This document shows positions 24,491-36,190 of a DNA stretch of 64,000 nucleotides, piece by piece (positions within the stretch are counted from its first letter, which is position 1; each line of letters starts with the position of its first letter). A program made the translations under genes and the position numbers. The stretch comes from Bretschneidera sinensis (taxonomy: Eukaryota > Streptophyta > Magnoliopsida > Brassicales > Akaniaceae): NCBI GenBank assembly GCA_023935145.1, contig CM043705.1, forward strand, positions 17,016,501 through 17,080,500, in the 5' to 3' direction. The notes under the pieces are model-generated. The model did no database searches. It was not told where the DNA came from and worked only from the letters and a program-made list of their open reading frames with translations.

Positions 24491-25519
24491 AAATTTCTCT
24501 TCTTTTTTTTCCGTTTTTGGATGATAGAAGAGATTAGAGTCTGTATATTTGAACAGTATTTTTAAAATCAACAGTAATTTTGGAGGGCTTAATTTCACAA
24601 CGAATGGAACAGGGAGTTTCCTGAAAAGACAATTTTACCCCTTTGAAATAGATGTGTTTGTTACGTACAAAGTTGGCTTTTGACTATTTTGTATGGCTAT
24701 TATTGGGATATTAAAAGTGATGAAAACAGGGAGTGAGAAACTCAATGGCTACAGGTAAATAGTGTTAAAAATCAGAATTTGGAAAGATTTTACAGACTTG
24801 ACTAACCGGCTGTGATTGGTGGGAGTTGGGGGAATTAAGATTTGATAGTTAAGATTAGGAACGACGAGTCGACACGTGTGTGGAGAGAAAGGTCTTTACA
24901 CGTGGATGGTTGGATTTGAGGGATGAGAAGGCTGTCTTTTTCTAATCCCATTCGATTCTCTCGAGAAATTTTGAATAATCAATTTTAGTCTTAATATTTT
25001 GTACAACGCGTGCCTGAGAGCGTGATAGAACGCGCCAGTAACGTAGCGGAAATCTTGGACGTGAATCGCATCACATCTCCTGGATATAAAAAGTAAAAAA
25101 AATCACGTCGTCACTGGGCTAATCTCATTTTTCTGAAGGGCGGTGTTTTCGGTCGGCTCGGATCTTGGAGAAAAATCGGTTGAAAATTTTATTTTATAAT
25201 TTTAAATTTTTTAATAGATAATATTAATTTTATATTTTATATTTATATAAATATTATTAATAAAAAAATTTAAAATTAATAATAAAATTTTTAATTAATT
25301 TAAATTATTAAATTTATATTCGAATCAATCAAAAATTTCTGTTCTTCAAATTTATCTGGTTTTTTTTTTTAAATGGCTTTGTTTTTGTCAAAGACTAAAA
25401 AGAAACAAAATAGAGTTTAAAGCAATTTTTCATCCTTTTATAAAAGTAAACACTCAATTTTTAGTTCAGTTTGAGAATTAAAATAAAAATAAAAAAATTA
25501 TCAATTTTCATAAGAAAAA
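24491..25519. other. Intergenic region upstream of the DUF789 gene
   Basis: Mixed sequence without a gene. 24780-25130 is relatively GC-rich and carries 'gacacgtgtg' and 'acacgtgga', ACGTG cores of G-box type (about 24872-24906). 25180-25340 is very AT-rich. Confidence 0.35.
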
Positions 25520-25875
25520 TAATATTTTATTCAAACCAAGAGTCAAACGTACATCATCTCATGATTGACAAGAGCCCTAAAAAGGGGTATCCGGGGACAA
25601 GTTTTGGCTCATAGAATGACACCCACTAATGACGAGTTTTGGATCTGCTTCTAACTAAATCTTTTGTACTCCCATCCCTTCACCGACACTGTTCTCTCTT
25701 ACATAGTAGTGGCTTCCCAATAGAGGGGATCAAGCATGATAGGGAAAAATTTATTGCATGCAGGAATGACTTGGCCGCACCAATTAGGATCCACTACCCC
25801 TATACCTCCACTCATGATTTCTTTGTCCCAGACACTATCCACCTTAACCTTGAAATTAACATCACTTTTTTCGGG
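25520..25875 (-). pseudogene. LINE RNase H domain fragment (3' half of a split LINE)
   Basis: The minus-strand frame reads SPEKSDVNFKVKVDSVWDKE, then GGIGVV and IPACNKFFPIMLDPLYWEA. This is the RVT_3-type RNase H found at the C-terminus of plant L1-type LINEs. A shifted frame continues below 25700 with EGMGVQKI, LEADPKLVISG and SMSQNLSP. The matching upstream part of the same kind of element, the zf-RVT segment, lies on the same strand at 48470-48900. That is on the other side of the nested retrotransposons, so the two are probably halves of one LINE. Confidence 0.7.
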
Positions 25876-25985
25876 ACTTGCATTTTGGATCAAATCTTCT
25901 CAAGAAAATTTTTTTATTAGTTTGATAAAAATAGTTTTCTTTTTATTTTATAATTGATTATTCGGATAAGAGTGGTATCCTTATA
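25876..25985 (+). mobile_element. Left part of the 5' LTR of copia-3
   Basis: The segment 'ttagtttgataaaaatagttttc...attttataattgattattc' aligns with 47890-47950 of the 3' LTR of copia-3 ('ttggtttggtaaaagaagttttctattttataattggttatcc'). The rest of this LTR is at 44459-44822, on the other side of the SIRE-type element. About 120 bases of LTR are missing at the junction, together with the end of the SIRE LTR, so a deletion removed the original insertion border. The exact left end is uncertain by a few bases. Confidence 0.65.
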
Positions 25986-26714
25986 GCTCATAAAGATTTT
26001 TGAAAAGCTTTAGAGAAATAAATGAGAAGTAAAAAATTTAATGCTCAAAAATTATTTTATTTTTCCATTTAAGAGAGGTTAATATAGATTTAAAACCTCC
26101 TAGTCAAAAAAAAAAAGTCATCATGGGAATTGTTCAGAGCATTTAATGCTTTGAAACTATGTTTCAGTTCGAAAATATTATCATTATTTTCGAACGTTCA
26201 ATCGACTAGATACTCATTTAAAATTCAAATATATGTCAAGTAATTCATTCAATCAACTAAAGAGTTTGTTTAGTTGACTGAATCAGAAGGCAAAAGTTTT
26301 CCACCTTCATTCAATCAACTGAATGAATTCATTCAGTCAACTGGATTCATTTAGTCATCTAAACACTAATTAAGTCAATTGGATTCATTTAGTTGACTTG
26401 ATGATATGAAATTAAGTTTTTTTTCCAGTTTTTTTATAAAACACTTCCAGTCAAATCCTATTGTTAAAAAGGTTCGTTTTAAATCAAAATGAGTCATATA
26501 GTAAGTTGGGTACTTAAAAGATTTACAACTTCAAAAATGAGTACCTTAGACCCTAATCTAAGTCTTTATTTTTTCTTCTGGTATCTCTCAAGTACATGCA
26601 TTGCATCTTATCTTCGAGCAGAATTCACTTGTAGCTTTAAACACTTTAGACAGAAAAATTTTAGCAAAATTTAAACAGTATTTTGTCATGGTCAAAATCA
26701 GATAAGGGTCAACA
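25986..26714 (-). mobile_element. SIRE 3' LTR, truncated at its far end
   Basis: Starts TGTTGACCCTTATCTGATTT at 26714 on the minus strand and matches the 5' LTR at 43324-44458 (shared 'gctcataaagattttt', 'gagaaataaatgagaagt', 'gagcatttaatgct'). The match ends near 25986, leaving out about 460 bases of the LTR's 3' part. It carries decayed copies of the GTCGAC palindrome (26195-26400). Confidence 0.85.
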
Positions 26715-26944
26715 ATCTATTTTTTTTTTTTTTTATGATAACAAAACTATAATGAGAAAAGCAATTTAAAGTTCTAAGTGTTAGGATTTTATAGAAAATG
26801 GACAGAGTTTACTCTGTTTTTAGGATAAAATCCTCTTGCAAAGTTCAAAGATACTTCAACCAAGCAATATATAATGCATATAATTTTAAAATAGGTAAGG
26901 AGCAAAGCTACCCTTTAATCTATGCATACACTCATTTTTCTCTT

Positions 26945-26960
26945 TTTCTCCCCCTTTTTG
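26945..26960 (-). promoter_or_regulatory. Probable SIRE polypurine tract
   Basis: On the minus strand AAAAAGGGGGAGAAA, preceded by 'gatgttggcaaa', is the usual arrangement near the 3' end of SIRE elements. It lies about 230 bases before the 3' LTR. That distance is larger than for a priming tract next to the LTR, so it may be an internal tract instead. Confidence 0.4.
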
Positions 26961-27599
26961 CCAACATCACAAAAGGGAGTGCAAACACAGAGAAGCAAAA
27001 TGAATCTCCATGGATAGAAAAGCATGGATTAATGGAATCTGCATGTAAAATCTTAGCTCTAAATAGAGAGGTCAAGCCCTTTTTCCGGGAAGAATCAGAA
27101 ATATTAGCATAGAAGCTAAAATAAACAGTAATTAAGTATAGAACAACGAAAATGATTCTAATGAGCTAAAAATAAGCATCCATACATAAAAGCTAAGGGT
27201 CCCATGAGCCTAGCAAAGGAAACATTCAACAATAATAGTTAAGGATTCCATTAGCCAAAAAAAAACATCCATAACATATATCAATGAAAATATCCTAAAA
27301 ATGCATAAAATGGAGATGTTACTTGCAAAATGTTCAAGAGTTGCAGAATTAAAACTTAGTAATGAGAAAAGAAATTGGATCATCTAGTCAGGAGGAGGAG
27401 AGGATCCGAGTACACGAAATTTGTGCTAGATTGCTCTAATCTAATCACGCATATCAGCATTTTGATCTCTAATCTCATTAAATGCGCCTTGAGAGTCAAC
27501 ACAAAAAGTGGAGAGGTCATCATACATGTTGTCAATCCAATCATCAGATGCTCAAGCCTGGCTTCAGTAACTTGCTACATGTTGTCCATAGTCAGTTGA

Positions 27600-28093
27600 A
27601 GACCAGCCATTACTTGAAGAATCGCATTCTAAGATCTAGCTGAACTTCTTGAACCTGTTGTCCTCTGTTGAGTGCCTCTAGGAATGTTTGGTTCTTCTAC
27701 TGCTACTTCACCAAGAACTTCATCCCTAATCCTTATGTTTTTCCCAGGTTTAGAGACTACCATATTGTTTCTGATCCAACAACCCATCTTCTTGAGAGAC
27801 AAAGCATTGATCACATGAGTTTGATCAATTTCTTGAGATTCATTCTAAGAAAGAAGAATCTCAAAATTCTTCAAAATCAAGGTATTTAACATGACATAGG
27901 GAAGATCACCAATATTACTATCATACCCGATTACCATATTACTAAGGATTAGTGGGTAGAGGTTGTAAAGAGTCCTTGTTTTGAACAGTATATTAGGACT
28001 ATGTCTAGTTTGGAAGGACAATTTTTACTACCCAATCTAGGATTAAGGGTCCAGTTGACTACTAAGTTTAGTATTCTAGAATATAAGGGAAGG
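27600..28093 (-). pseudogene. SIRE extra reading frame, 3' half
   Basis: The minus strand reads LVVNWTLNPRLGSKN, LDIVLIYC, LPYVMLNTLILKNFEI and INALSLKKMGCWIRNN in neighbouring frames, then a basic, Ser/Thr-rich end. The pattern matches the plant retroelement domain often listed as 'putative plant transposon protein'. The upstream half is at 35015-35527; the Athila-like element with duplicated TCATG separates them. The role of this extra protein is unknown. Confidence 0.6.
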
Positions 28094-28098
28094 TCATG

Positions 28099-29738
28099 TG
28101 ATTACGCCCAAAGTATAACACGGTTATTGTAGTACGGCTTTGGGGTGTCGATTCCACACGGAAACAAGTTAAGTACAAAGGAAAATGTGTAAACCTTAAA
28201 ATGAACGATAAAAGTTACACGAAAGATTTTTGGGTTTTGATGGTGAAATAATGTAAGAAAAATTGCGTAATTGTAAATGAAATATAAATGAGAAATAACA
28301 AGGTTTCGGGAATCCTCCTTAGGTTCGTTCCCTATTTCCACTCTTGATTCAATTGATTTTATCTCGATTGCAAGTTTCACAACCCAAACAAACAATCAGA
28401 ATTTATTCAATCAAGCACATTTATAACTCTAATATAATTGCTACAAATTACTCATTGATTTCGGTTCAAGCACACATGACCGATCTTAAAGATTATCAAG
28501 AAACGACAATATATCACAATGACAATATCGCAGTAATGGACAATCAGTAAAATAAATCTACTGGAATCAATCACATCCAAACAACCTCAATGGAGGAGAA
28601 TGATGCAATCACCAGATTAAGAGAGTCTAAAAGAAGAAGAATAAAAAGTACATCTATCACATGAACTCAAATCCTTCTTACTTAATCAATGAATAATTTA
28701 CAAACAATATTCAACAATAAATCCATACAACCGAATCAAGAATAGGAAATAAGGAACAATAACTCCCTAAGGATTCATCCTTTTCCCTTGTATGAAGACT
28801 AGTTGGCCATGGAAATCAAGGTGGAAGAACAATAAGGATGCTCTCCTCTTGATTTGGCCATGAAGTTCAAGGTGGATGAACAATATAGATGTTCTCCCCT
28901 TGATTTGCACCCAAAGAAAACTTGGAAAGAAAATGGAAGAATGCTGGATTTGGATCCCTTGGATCCTCTCTTTTTTCTCTCTTCCTTGCTTTCTCTCTTC
29001 AATTATTTGAATGCCCGGCTGCACACTCCTTAAGGAGGTATTTATAGATTACAAGTAGTAGCTAGGGGTATTTTGGTCTTGGAAAAATGGCACTTGCTCA
29101 CCCTAATCAGGTCAAGAGGCGAGTGGGCCGTGCTGTGTGTCTGGGCCTGCTGTGCTGGCCTGAACTGTTTCCACTAAAACTGCCATAACTTTCTCTAGAA
29201 AAATCCTTTTTATGAACAGTAAAATTCTCCAGAAAATAGACTTCCGGATCTTTCTAAGCATATATGGCTCATCTCCTGGTTCTTCCTACATCAATACAGT
29301 TTAATATGAAAATGTGATTGATCTGTACGAGAAATTCTGGCAATTTAGTGTCAGCTTGTATGCAGACGTGCACACACTAGTGTGCCTACCCTTAACTTGC
29401 TCCAAAGTGATGCACACACTTGTGTGCAGTCTTTTGACCCACTGTAATTTATTACTCCAATCTTGGTTTAGACGAAAATGATCTTTAAATCATGTTTGGA
29501 AATGTCTAAACCTTGAATAAATACCAACATCAACATGCAAGAACTTTTGGTGCTTTAAACATAGATTGCTTTATCATCTCTTTTGGACTCAAAGCACCTG
29601 AAAATGCATCGAAATAGATCAATGATCCAAAAAGGATACTTTAGAATTGTTAAGGCAAAAACGAGTAATAAAACCCTAGATCAACCTTAGCATGCTAACA
29701 AATAAGTATTGTTTAGATGCATTTTATGGTTCTTATCA
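28099..29738 (-). mobile_element. 3' LTR of the Athila-like element
   Basis: Begins TGATAAGAACCATAAAATGC at 29738 (minus strand) and ends GGGCGTAATCA at 28099. It matches the other LTR along its whole length, but at 1640 bases is 43 longer. The extra piece, near 29362-29410, lies between two copies of a GTGCACACACTnGTGTGC-type palindrome. A purine-rich 'agttggaggttg' precedes the LTR. Confidence 0.93.
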
Positions 29739-31386
29739 CAACCTCCAACTAGCTTATTGCTAGTCCCTAGCAATTCAAGCGAAAGACAAGAGATGAATTC
29801 TTTATTTAGAAATCAAAGCAAAATACAGCAATGCTGGCGTTAACCAAGAGTGATTCAAAAATATTTGTCTCAAAAATCATGCATAACATACAGCACATAG
29901 AATCATTAAACATCACTCAAGTCCAAGAATAATCCAAATGTCAATCTTATAATCATTATCGACACTTAACATCCATCTTACCACAATACATTAGTCCGAA
30001 CACCCGAATGATTTTATGCACAACGTAGCATGAATAGAAGTCTTGGCCTCTAAAAACATATTAAATTGCGTGACATCAATCACAAATAAAGCTCCATAAG
30101 CTCACTTTTCAAATCACTCTCCGCTATGTAGAAAAATCACACTACATCGGATCAATAGGTCTTTAATAAGCTTGCAACGTTAGGCTAGGTTAAAAGTCAA
30201 GAAAGAACAGGAAAGTTTAAACAAATAAAAGAACTAAGTCTCTTAATTTAAACACAACAACTTTAAGCACAAGATAACCTTACTTCAAACCCAACTCTTT
30301 CAACCATTTTTCGAGCATTTCTCGCAATAAATCACCATTTTTTTTCTTTTCTTCTTTCTTTACCATAATCCATTTTTTTCTCTTTTTTATTTTTATTTTG
30401 ACAGAAGACCATTCACCTTCTCTTTCATTCTTTTCTTTTCTTTTCCACAACCCCCAACTTATCTCTTTTAATGTACTTGGGTATGGTAGTAATATTTTCT
30501 CATATTTCTACCCTTACTCCTTTTAAGTGTTTCTCACAACATGTGTATAACTAAGTTCTTTTAAAAGAAAGGTAAGGACAAAATATTTTTAGGCTCATAA
30601 AGGTAAGTAAATGGTATATCGAAAGAAACAAGGCTCAATTTTTCTTTTCAAGAAAAAGGCTCAAATAGGTGACTAGTGATAAATATAACAATGGTAAGTT
30701 TAAAAAGGCTCAAACGGTCCAAAAATGGCCTACATCATATCCTAAGTAGTGTGCATTCTATGATTTTCACCTCAAGTGATTATCAAATAAGTTCTAGAGC
30801 TTGTAGAGACTGCAAAAGTATTCACACAAAACAATCGCACATAAAACTTCTCCAAATGCTTTAGACTAATCATGCAATCTTACCACAAACCAGAGTCTTA
30901 AACCAAAGAAAAATTGACACTTAATTTATTCTCAAAGTGAAGCAAGATTTAACTTCTTCTAAATGCTATATGCTATCTCAATTAGGCTCATATCATCGAC
31001 ATGTGAATAAACTCCAAGGTTAACATAAAGCATGCTAAAAACAATCAAAAAGGTAAAATGACACCAAGCAATTCAATGAAAAACATGAAAAACAGGAATA
31101 TGTTTCCTCCACCCCCAACTTAAAGTAGACATTGTCCTCAATGTGAAAGCAAAAGATAAGGAAACTCCCTTTGTAGCCAAAAATGCACAGAAGCTGAAAA
31201 TTGTGCACCACCATTTGAACTGCTTCGTATATTTGTCCCTTAAAAAGAAATACGAAAGTAAAACTGGAAAACAACAAAATACTAATAATAAACAAGAAAA
31301 ATAATTAAAAAAACAACAAAAATAAAAGGATATGCTTTGGGGTGCCTCCCATGAGCGTTAAGTTTTACGTCTTCAGCCAGACTCTC
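29739..31386 (-). other. 3' untranslated interior of the Athila-like element
   Basis: Non-coding. On the element strand it begins with 'gaagacgtaaaacttaacgctcatgggagg' and the TTGAGGACAATG block, then 1.4 kb without a reading frame of note, including A/G-rich runs near 30340-30440, and reaches the LTR. Confidence 0.7.
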
Positions 31387-32882
31387 TTATTCCCTCCTAG
31401 ACAAACATGAGTTGAATGCACCAGCAATTGCTTTACTGTTAAATTTGCTGCTTGTGTGCTGTGGAGAGACCTTAAAGATGTCATCAGTAACATCTGCAGA
31501 TTTTGGCTCGATATATGCTCCTGTGAAGCCATGGGTGAGGGTATATACTTGGTGGTTGTCGTCCACATCCTCTGATTTGTTCGGTGTTGGGATGTGTAAC
31601 AACTTACCACTAAGTGTCTTAATGACATTCACCTCATCTTTCTTCAGTTGCATTTGGTGCTGACCGTAGGATGTGGACTGAGCTTGGGAAGGGAACTTAC
31701 CTCGCTCAGTCACACTCAAATAGTTCGTCAGCTTGGACACTTGGCTCTTTATCTCTTTATGTTCTTCAACAACCTGCACAATTAAAGATTCAAGCCTTTG
31801 ATTTGTCTTCCCCTGTGCTTCAATAAAAGTATGTAAAGTGTCTTCTAAAGAACTCCTAGAAGATACAGGTGCATGATATGGTGCAGGGGGTTGTGCAAGC
31901 TACTGGTTTTCAGACTTCTAGCTGAAATTAGGGTGATTTCGCCATCTCAGATTATAGGTATTAGAGAAGGGTGCAGAAGGCTTCGTGTACATGCCTAAGG
32001 CGTTACATTGTTCCTTATACATCCCTCTCATCTCAACAAATGTGAGGCACTCTTGGGCGAGATGGTCTACCCCGCCACACACAAAACATGGTTCAAAAGA
32101 TTTTACATGATTAACCACGTGTGTTGACTTTAAGCTCTTAGTCTTTAATACCTCTAGTTCTCTAGTGAGCATTTCAACCTTGGCCTTAAGGTTATCCTCT
32201 TCCCTAAGATGGTGAATTCCACCACCATTTGGGTGCTCTATAGGTCGTGACTTATTTGTGCTTTCAGTAGCACTAGGTCCAGTCCAAGTGTGAGCTTTTT
32301 CAGCAAGCTCATTGAGGTACTCTATGGCCTCATCAGGATCTTTCTCCAAGAACCCACCATTACACATCATCTCTACAAATTTGCATTCTCTATAGGTAAG
32401 ACCCTCATAGAAATAGCTCACTAAACGCCAATTCTCATACCCATGGTGAGGGCATATACTCAATAACTCTTTAAATCTCTCCCAAGACTGATACAGAGTC
32501 TCGCTGTCCTTTTGTGCAAAGGTGGAGATTTGCCTTTTCAAAGCATTGGTCTTATGTTGGGGAAAGTATTTATTGAAGAAAATTCGAGTCATCTCAGTCC
32601 ACGACCCAATAGATCGTGGTCTTAGTGAGTATAGCCAACAATGTCATCGGTTTCATCGTGACTATGAAAAGTTGCGACTACTTCCTCAAACTCTTTAATG
32701 TGTACATATGGGTTTTCGTTATCCAAGCCATGAAAAGTAGGGAGCAATTGAATCATCCCTAGTTTAAAATTTAGCTGGCGAGTATTGGCTGGAAACATGA
32801 TGCATGATGGTGTGGCTGTGCATGTAGGGTGGAGGTAATCCTGAAGTGTCCTGGCAACATTTTCATTATGATTATCGGTCAT
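31387..32882 (-). pseudogene. Gag of the Athila-like element
   Basis: Three minus-strand frames cover Gag. The N-terminal part (32882-32622) has IQLLPTFHGLDNENPYVHIK and FEEVVATF. The Retrotrans_gag domain (32592-31918) has MTRIFFNKYFPQHKTNALKR, LYQSWERFKELLSICPHHGY and LVSYFYEGLT. A zinc knuckle CFVCGGVDHLAQEC follows (about 32050-32090). The C-terminal part (31779-31387) has EEHKEIKSQVSKLTNYLSVT and ends at the deletion that removed pol. A frameshift lies near 32600-32640 and a stop near 31918. Gag packages the element RNA; a gag-bearing, pol-less copy could only move with enzymes from relatives. Confidence 0.88.
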
Positions 32883-33044
32883 GTTAACAAAATCCTCTAA
32901 ATTTTCTGATGGGGGTGCACTATGGTTTGATCAAGGCGAGGTTTCACCAATGGAGGTGGAAGGAGAGGGTAACTCTAATTCGGGTCCTCTAATGAATCTA
33001 CCTCGCGAATTTCTCGGTCTAAGCATGCACCAATTAATTTAGAG

Positions 33045-33255
33045 GGGGAATAAATAAATAAAACAAAGTAATAAATAAATAAACAAATAATTAAAACAAA
33101 ATAATAAACAAATAAATAAAATAGAATAATAAACAAATAAATAAAACAGAATAATAAACAGATAAATAAAACAGAATAATAAACAGATAAATAAAACAGA
33201 ATAATAAACAAATAAAAACAGAATAATAAACAAATAAATAAAAACAGAATATTAA
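33045..33255. repeat. 25 bp tandem repeat in the leader of the Athila-like element
   Basis: The unit 'ataaataaaacagaataataaacag' recurs at 25-base spacing (copies at 33141, 33166 and 33191 are near identical), with degenerate copies on both sides, about seven in all. It lies between primer binding site and gag. Translated frames across it (repeated FICLLFC-like words) are artefacts of the repeat. Confidence 0.85.
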
Positions 33256-33389
33256 AAGAAAATTAGAAAATCAAAACAAAGATAAAGGAACAATATTATC
33301 GTATTTACAAACTGCTGAAAATAAAAATATTTACAATTCTTCTACCGTCACACTCAAAGTTGACAAGTTTCCTTGTACTTAAGCGCGTT

Positions 33390-33411
33390 TCCCCGGCAAT
33401 GGTGCCAAAAT
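33390..33411 (-). promoter_or_regulatory. Primer binding site, tRNA-Asp type
   Basis: The minus strand reads TTTTGGCACCATTGCCGGGG three bases inside the LTR. This is the TGGCGCCGTTGCCGGGG site of plant Athila/Tat elements with two changes. Confidence 0.85.
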
Positions 33412-33412
33412 T

Positions 33413-35009
33413 TGATTACGCCCAAAGTATAACACGATTATTGTAGTACGGCTTTGGGGTGTCGATTCCATAGGGAAACAAGTTAGGTACAAAAGAAAAT
33501 GTGTAAACCTTAAAACGAACGATAAAAGTTACACGAAAGATTTTTGGGTTTTGATGGTGAAATAATGTAAGAAAAATTGCGTAATTGTAAACAAAATATA
33601 AATGAGAAATAACAAGGTTTCGGGAATCTTCTTTAGGTTCGTTCCCTATTTCCACTCTTGATTCAATTGATTTTATCTCGATTGCAAGTTTCACATCCCA
33701 AACAAACAATCGGAATATATTCAATCAAACACATTTATAACTCTAATATAATTGCTACAAATTACTCATTGATTTCGGTTCAAGCATACATGATCGATCT
33801 TAAAGATTATCAAGAAACGACAATATATCACAATGACAATATCACAGTAATGGACAATCAGTAAAATAAATCTACCGAAATCAATCACATCCAAACAACC
33901 TCAATGGAGGAGAAGGATGCAATCACCGGATTAAGAGAGTCTAAAAGAAGAAGAATAAAAAGTACATCTATCACATGAACTCAAATCCTTCTTACTTAAT
34001 CAATGAATAATATACAAACAATATTCAACAATAAATCCATACAACCGAATCAAGAATAGGAAATAAGGAACAATAAATCCCTAAGGATTCATCATTTTCC
34101 CTTGTATGAAGACTAGTTGGCCATGGAAATCAAGGTAGAAGAACAATAAGGATGCTCTCCCCTTGATTTGGCCATGAAGTTCAAGGTGGATGAACAATAT
34201 GGATGTTCTCCCCTTATTTGCACCCAAAGAAAACTTGGAAAGAAAACGGAAGAATGCTAGATTTGGATCCCTTGGATCCTCTCTTTTTTCTCTCTTCATT
34301 GCTTTCTCTCTTCAATTATTTGAATGCCCGGCTGCACACTCCTTAAGGAGGTATTTATAGATTACAAGTAGTAGCTAGGGGTATTTTGGTCTTGGAAAAA
34401 TGGCACTTGCTCGCCCTAATCATGTCAAGAGGCGAGTGGGCCGTGCTGTACGTCTGGGCCTACAGTGCTGGCCTGAACTGTTTTCACTAAAACTGCCATA
34501 ACTTTTTCTAGAAAAATCTTTTTTACGAATCGTAAAATTCTCCAGAAAATATACTTCCGGATCTTTCTAAGCATATATGGCTCATCTCCTGGTTCTTCCT
34601 ACATCAATACACTTTAATCTGAAAAGGTGATTGATCTGTACGAGAAATTCTGGCAATTTAGTGTCAGCTTGTATGCAGAAGTGCACACACTTGTGTGCAG
34701 TCTTTTGACCCACTTTAATTTATTATTCCAATCTTGGTTTAGACGAAAATCATCTTTAAATCATGTTTGGACATGTCTAAACCTTGAAAAAATACCAACA
34801 TCAACATGCAAGAACTTTTGGTGCTTTAAACATAGATTGCTTTATCATCTCTTTTGGACTCAAAGCACCTGAAAATGCATCGAAATAGATCAATGATCCA
34901 AAAAGGATACTTTAGAATTGTTAAGGCAAAAACGAGTAATAAAACCCTAGATCAACCTTAGCATGCTAACAAATAAGCATTGTTTAGATGCATTTTATGG
35001 TTCTTATCA
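33413..35009 (-). mobile_element. 5' LTR of the Athila-like element
   Basis: From TGATAAGAACC (35009) to GGGCGTAATCA (33413), 1597 bases. Differences from the partner LTR are scattered single bases (for example 'cacacgg' versus 'catagg' near the inner end) plus the 43-base indel. The small number of differences points to a relatively recent insertion compared with its SIRE host. Confidence 0.93.
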
Positions 35010-35014
35010 TCATG

Positions 35015-35527
35015 GTATGTATTATATGTCTGAATACCATAATTATATTATCTATCTCCCTTGACTATTTTACAGGCCTCATGATGATTAAAGTTTTTAG
35101 GCCAACCGTCTTCTATCCAATTCATATCATCAATAGGTAAGTCTAAAATTTTATAAAGTACACAAGGAAACACGGTGAATTCTTGCACCATAACCATAGT
35201 AGATAATTTAGTGGAGGAAAGTGAAGATTGCCTTAGATTAATGTAAAATTGGTGGATAAGCCTAAGATAGTATTTTTCATGCAAAGTGACTAGGCTAGAC
35301 CATCGTAACCTATTAAACAAAGGCTTAAGGTCAAAATTATCAAGCCTAAAAGATGAAAAATCTACTAATCTACTGGGCATGATAGTTTTATCCCTAATGG
35401 CAGTGACATACCTCTCTTTAGCTAGGTCATCTCGAAAATTGGCGGCATCGAGGTCTTCTTGAAGTGGATTGATGCCTTCTCCTTCTTTCCCTTTGCCCTT
35501 CTTCTTTTGATAAGCTCGTTGTTTCAA
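35015..35527 (-). pseudogene. SIRE extra reading frame, 5' half
   Basis: The frame reads KKKGKGKEGEGINPLQEDLD, FRDDLAKERYVTAIRDKTIM, RLVDFSSFRLDNFDLKPLFN and LSTMVMVQEFTVFPCVLYKI. It has a Lys-rich start followed by a folded-looking domain of the plant retroelement family found after pol in SIRE-type elements. It is cut by the Athila-like insertion at 35014 and continues at 28093. The start is uncertain: the in-frame sequence above 35527 has several stops. Confidence 0.65.
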
Positions 35528-36190
35528 TCCTCTAGAGTAGAGGGTCTGGAAACGATTGGGTCACTCATCCATGGTTGGGTAAATAATAATAAAAAAAAAG
35601 GGTTTTGAGGAGGGATTGAATGAATTAGGAAGAAATGGCCAAAAATTTTGAAGGAAAACCTCAGATTTCTAGAGAGAGAGTAAGAGGCGACCGATTTAGG
35701 GTTTCAAATTTTATGAGAGAGAATGAATGAATTTTGAAAAAATTAAGAGTGGTAACGGTTTGGATAACTAATTTAAATGTAAATCGAGACTAAAATTTTA
35801 GAGAGACGAAGGAAATTTGGACAAAGGAAGTTGAAACGGACGAAAAAATGGAAGAGAGAAGGTTCATATCAGGTTTCAATGGAGTTTTAAATCAAATATG
35901 AGATTTAAAACTAAAGAAATATACATTCAGTCGACTGAAGGAATTCTTTTAGTCGACTTAAAAAGAAGTAGAGAGTTGGGTTTCAAATACAAAAGGCATT
36001 TAGTCGACTAAATGACTCTATTCAGTCGACTGGATCAAGATTTTCAAAAAAAAAATTGAAATCCAAACTGAATCTTTGCAAGCTTTAATTGCTTTATACC
36101 ATTTTTGAGTGAGGGAAACATCAAATCAGGGATTAATATTCATTCACTCAATGGCAATTTATGCAAATGATGAATGAAAAAGCAATTAAG
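35528..36190 (-). other. SIRE spacer between RNase H and the extra frame, with GTCGAC palindromes
   Basis: Non-coding. The minus strand carries four GTCGAC-centred palindromes between 35930 and 36030, two of them full CAGTCGACTG. Downstream is a purine/pyrimidine-biased stretch with 'agagagagagt' (35670-35690). The same palindromes occur in the LTRs of this family. Confidence 0.65.

Larger units (their letters stand above)
28099..35009 (-). mobile_element. Athila-like gypsy element lacking pol (6.9 kb)
   Basis: Two LTRs (35009-33413 and 29738-28099) flank a 3.7 kb interior on the minus strand. The 5 bp target duplication TCATG is exact at 28094-28098 and 35010-35014. The interior has a tRNA-Asp-type primer binding site, an AT-rich tandem repeat, a gag region (32882-31387) and then a jump. 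Right after gag comes 'ctggctgaagacgtaaaacttaacgc...gggaggcaccccaa', which in complete elements follows the end of integrase. Protease, RT, RNase H and integrase are therefore deleted. The 3' untranslated part carries the Athila hallmark TTGAGGACAATG...TTTAAGTTGGGGGTGG (about 31110-31145). It inserted into the extra reading frame of the SIRE element. Confidence 0.9.

Noticed and set aside
25639..25957. Plus-strand frames over 25639-25957
   Set aside because: They are shadows of the minus-strand LINE RNase H fragment, which carries the recognisable motifs.
32975..33233. Two overlapping frames with repeated FICLLFCFIYLFI-like words that look like membrane proteins
   Set aside because: They are translations of the 25 bp tandem repeat in the leader of the Athila-like element.
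28099..35009. Two nearly identical 1.6 kb blocks taken at first as a segmental duplication
   Set aside because: They are the two LTRs of one element, with primer binding site, gag and matching target duplication between and around them.
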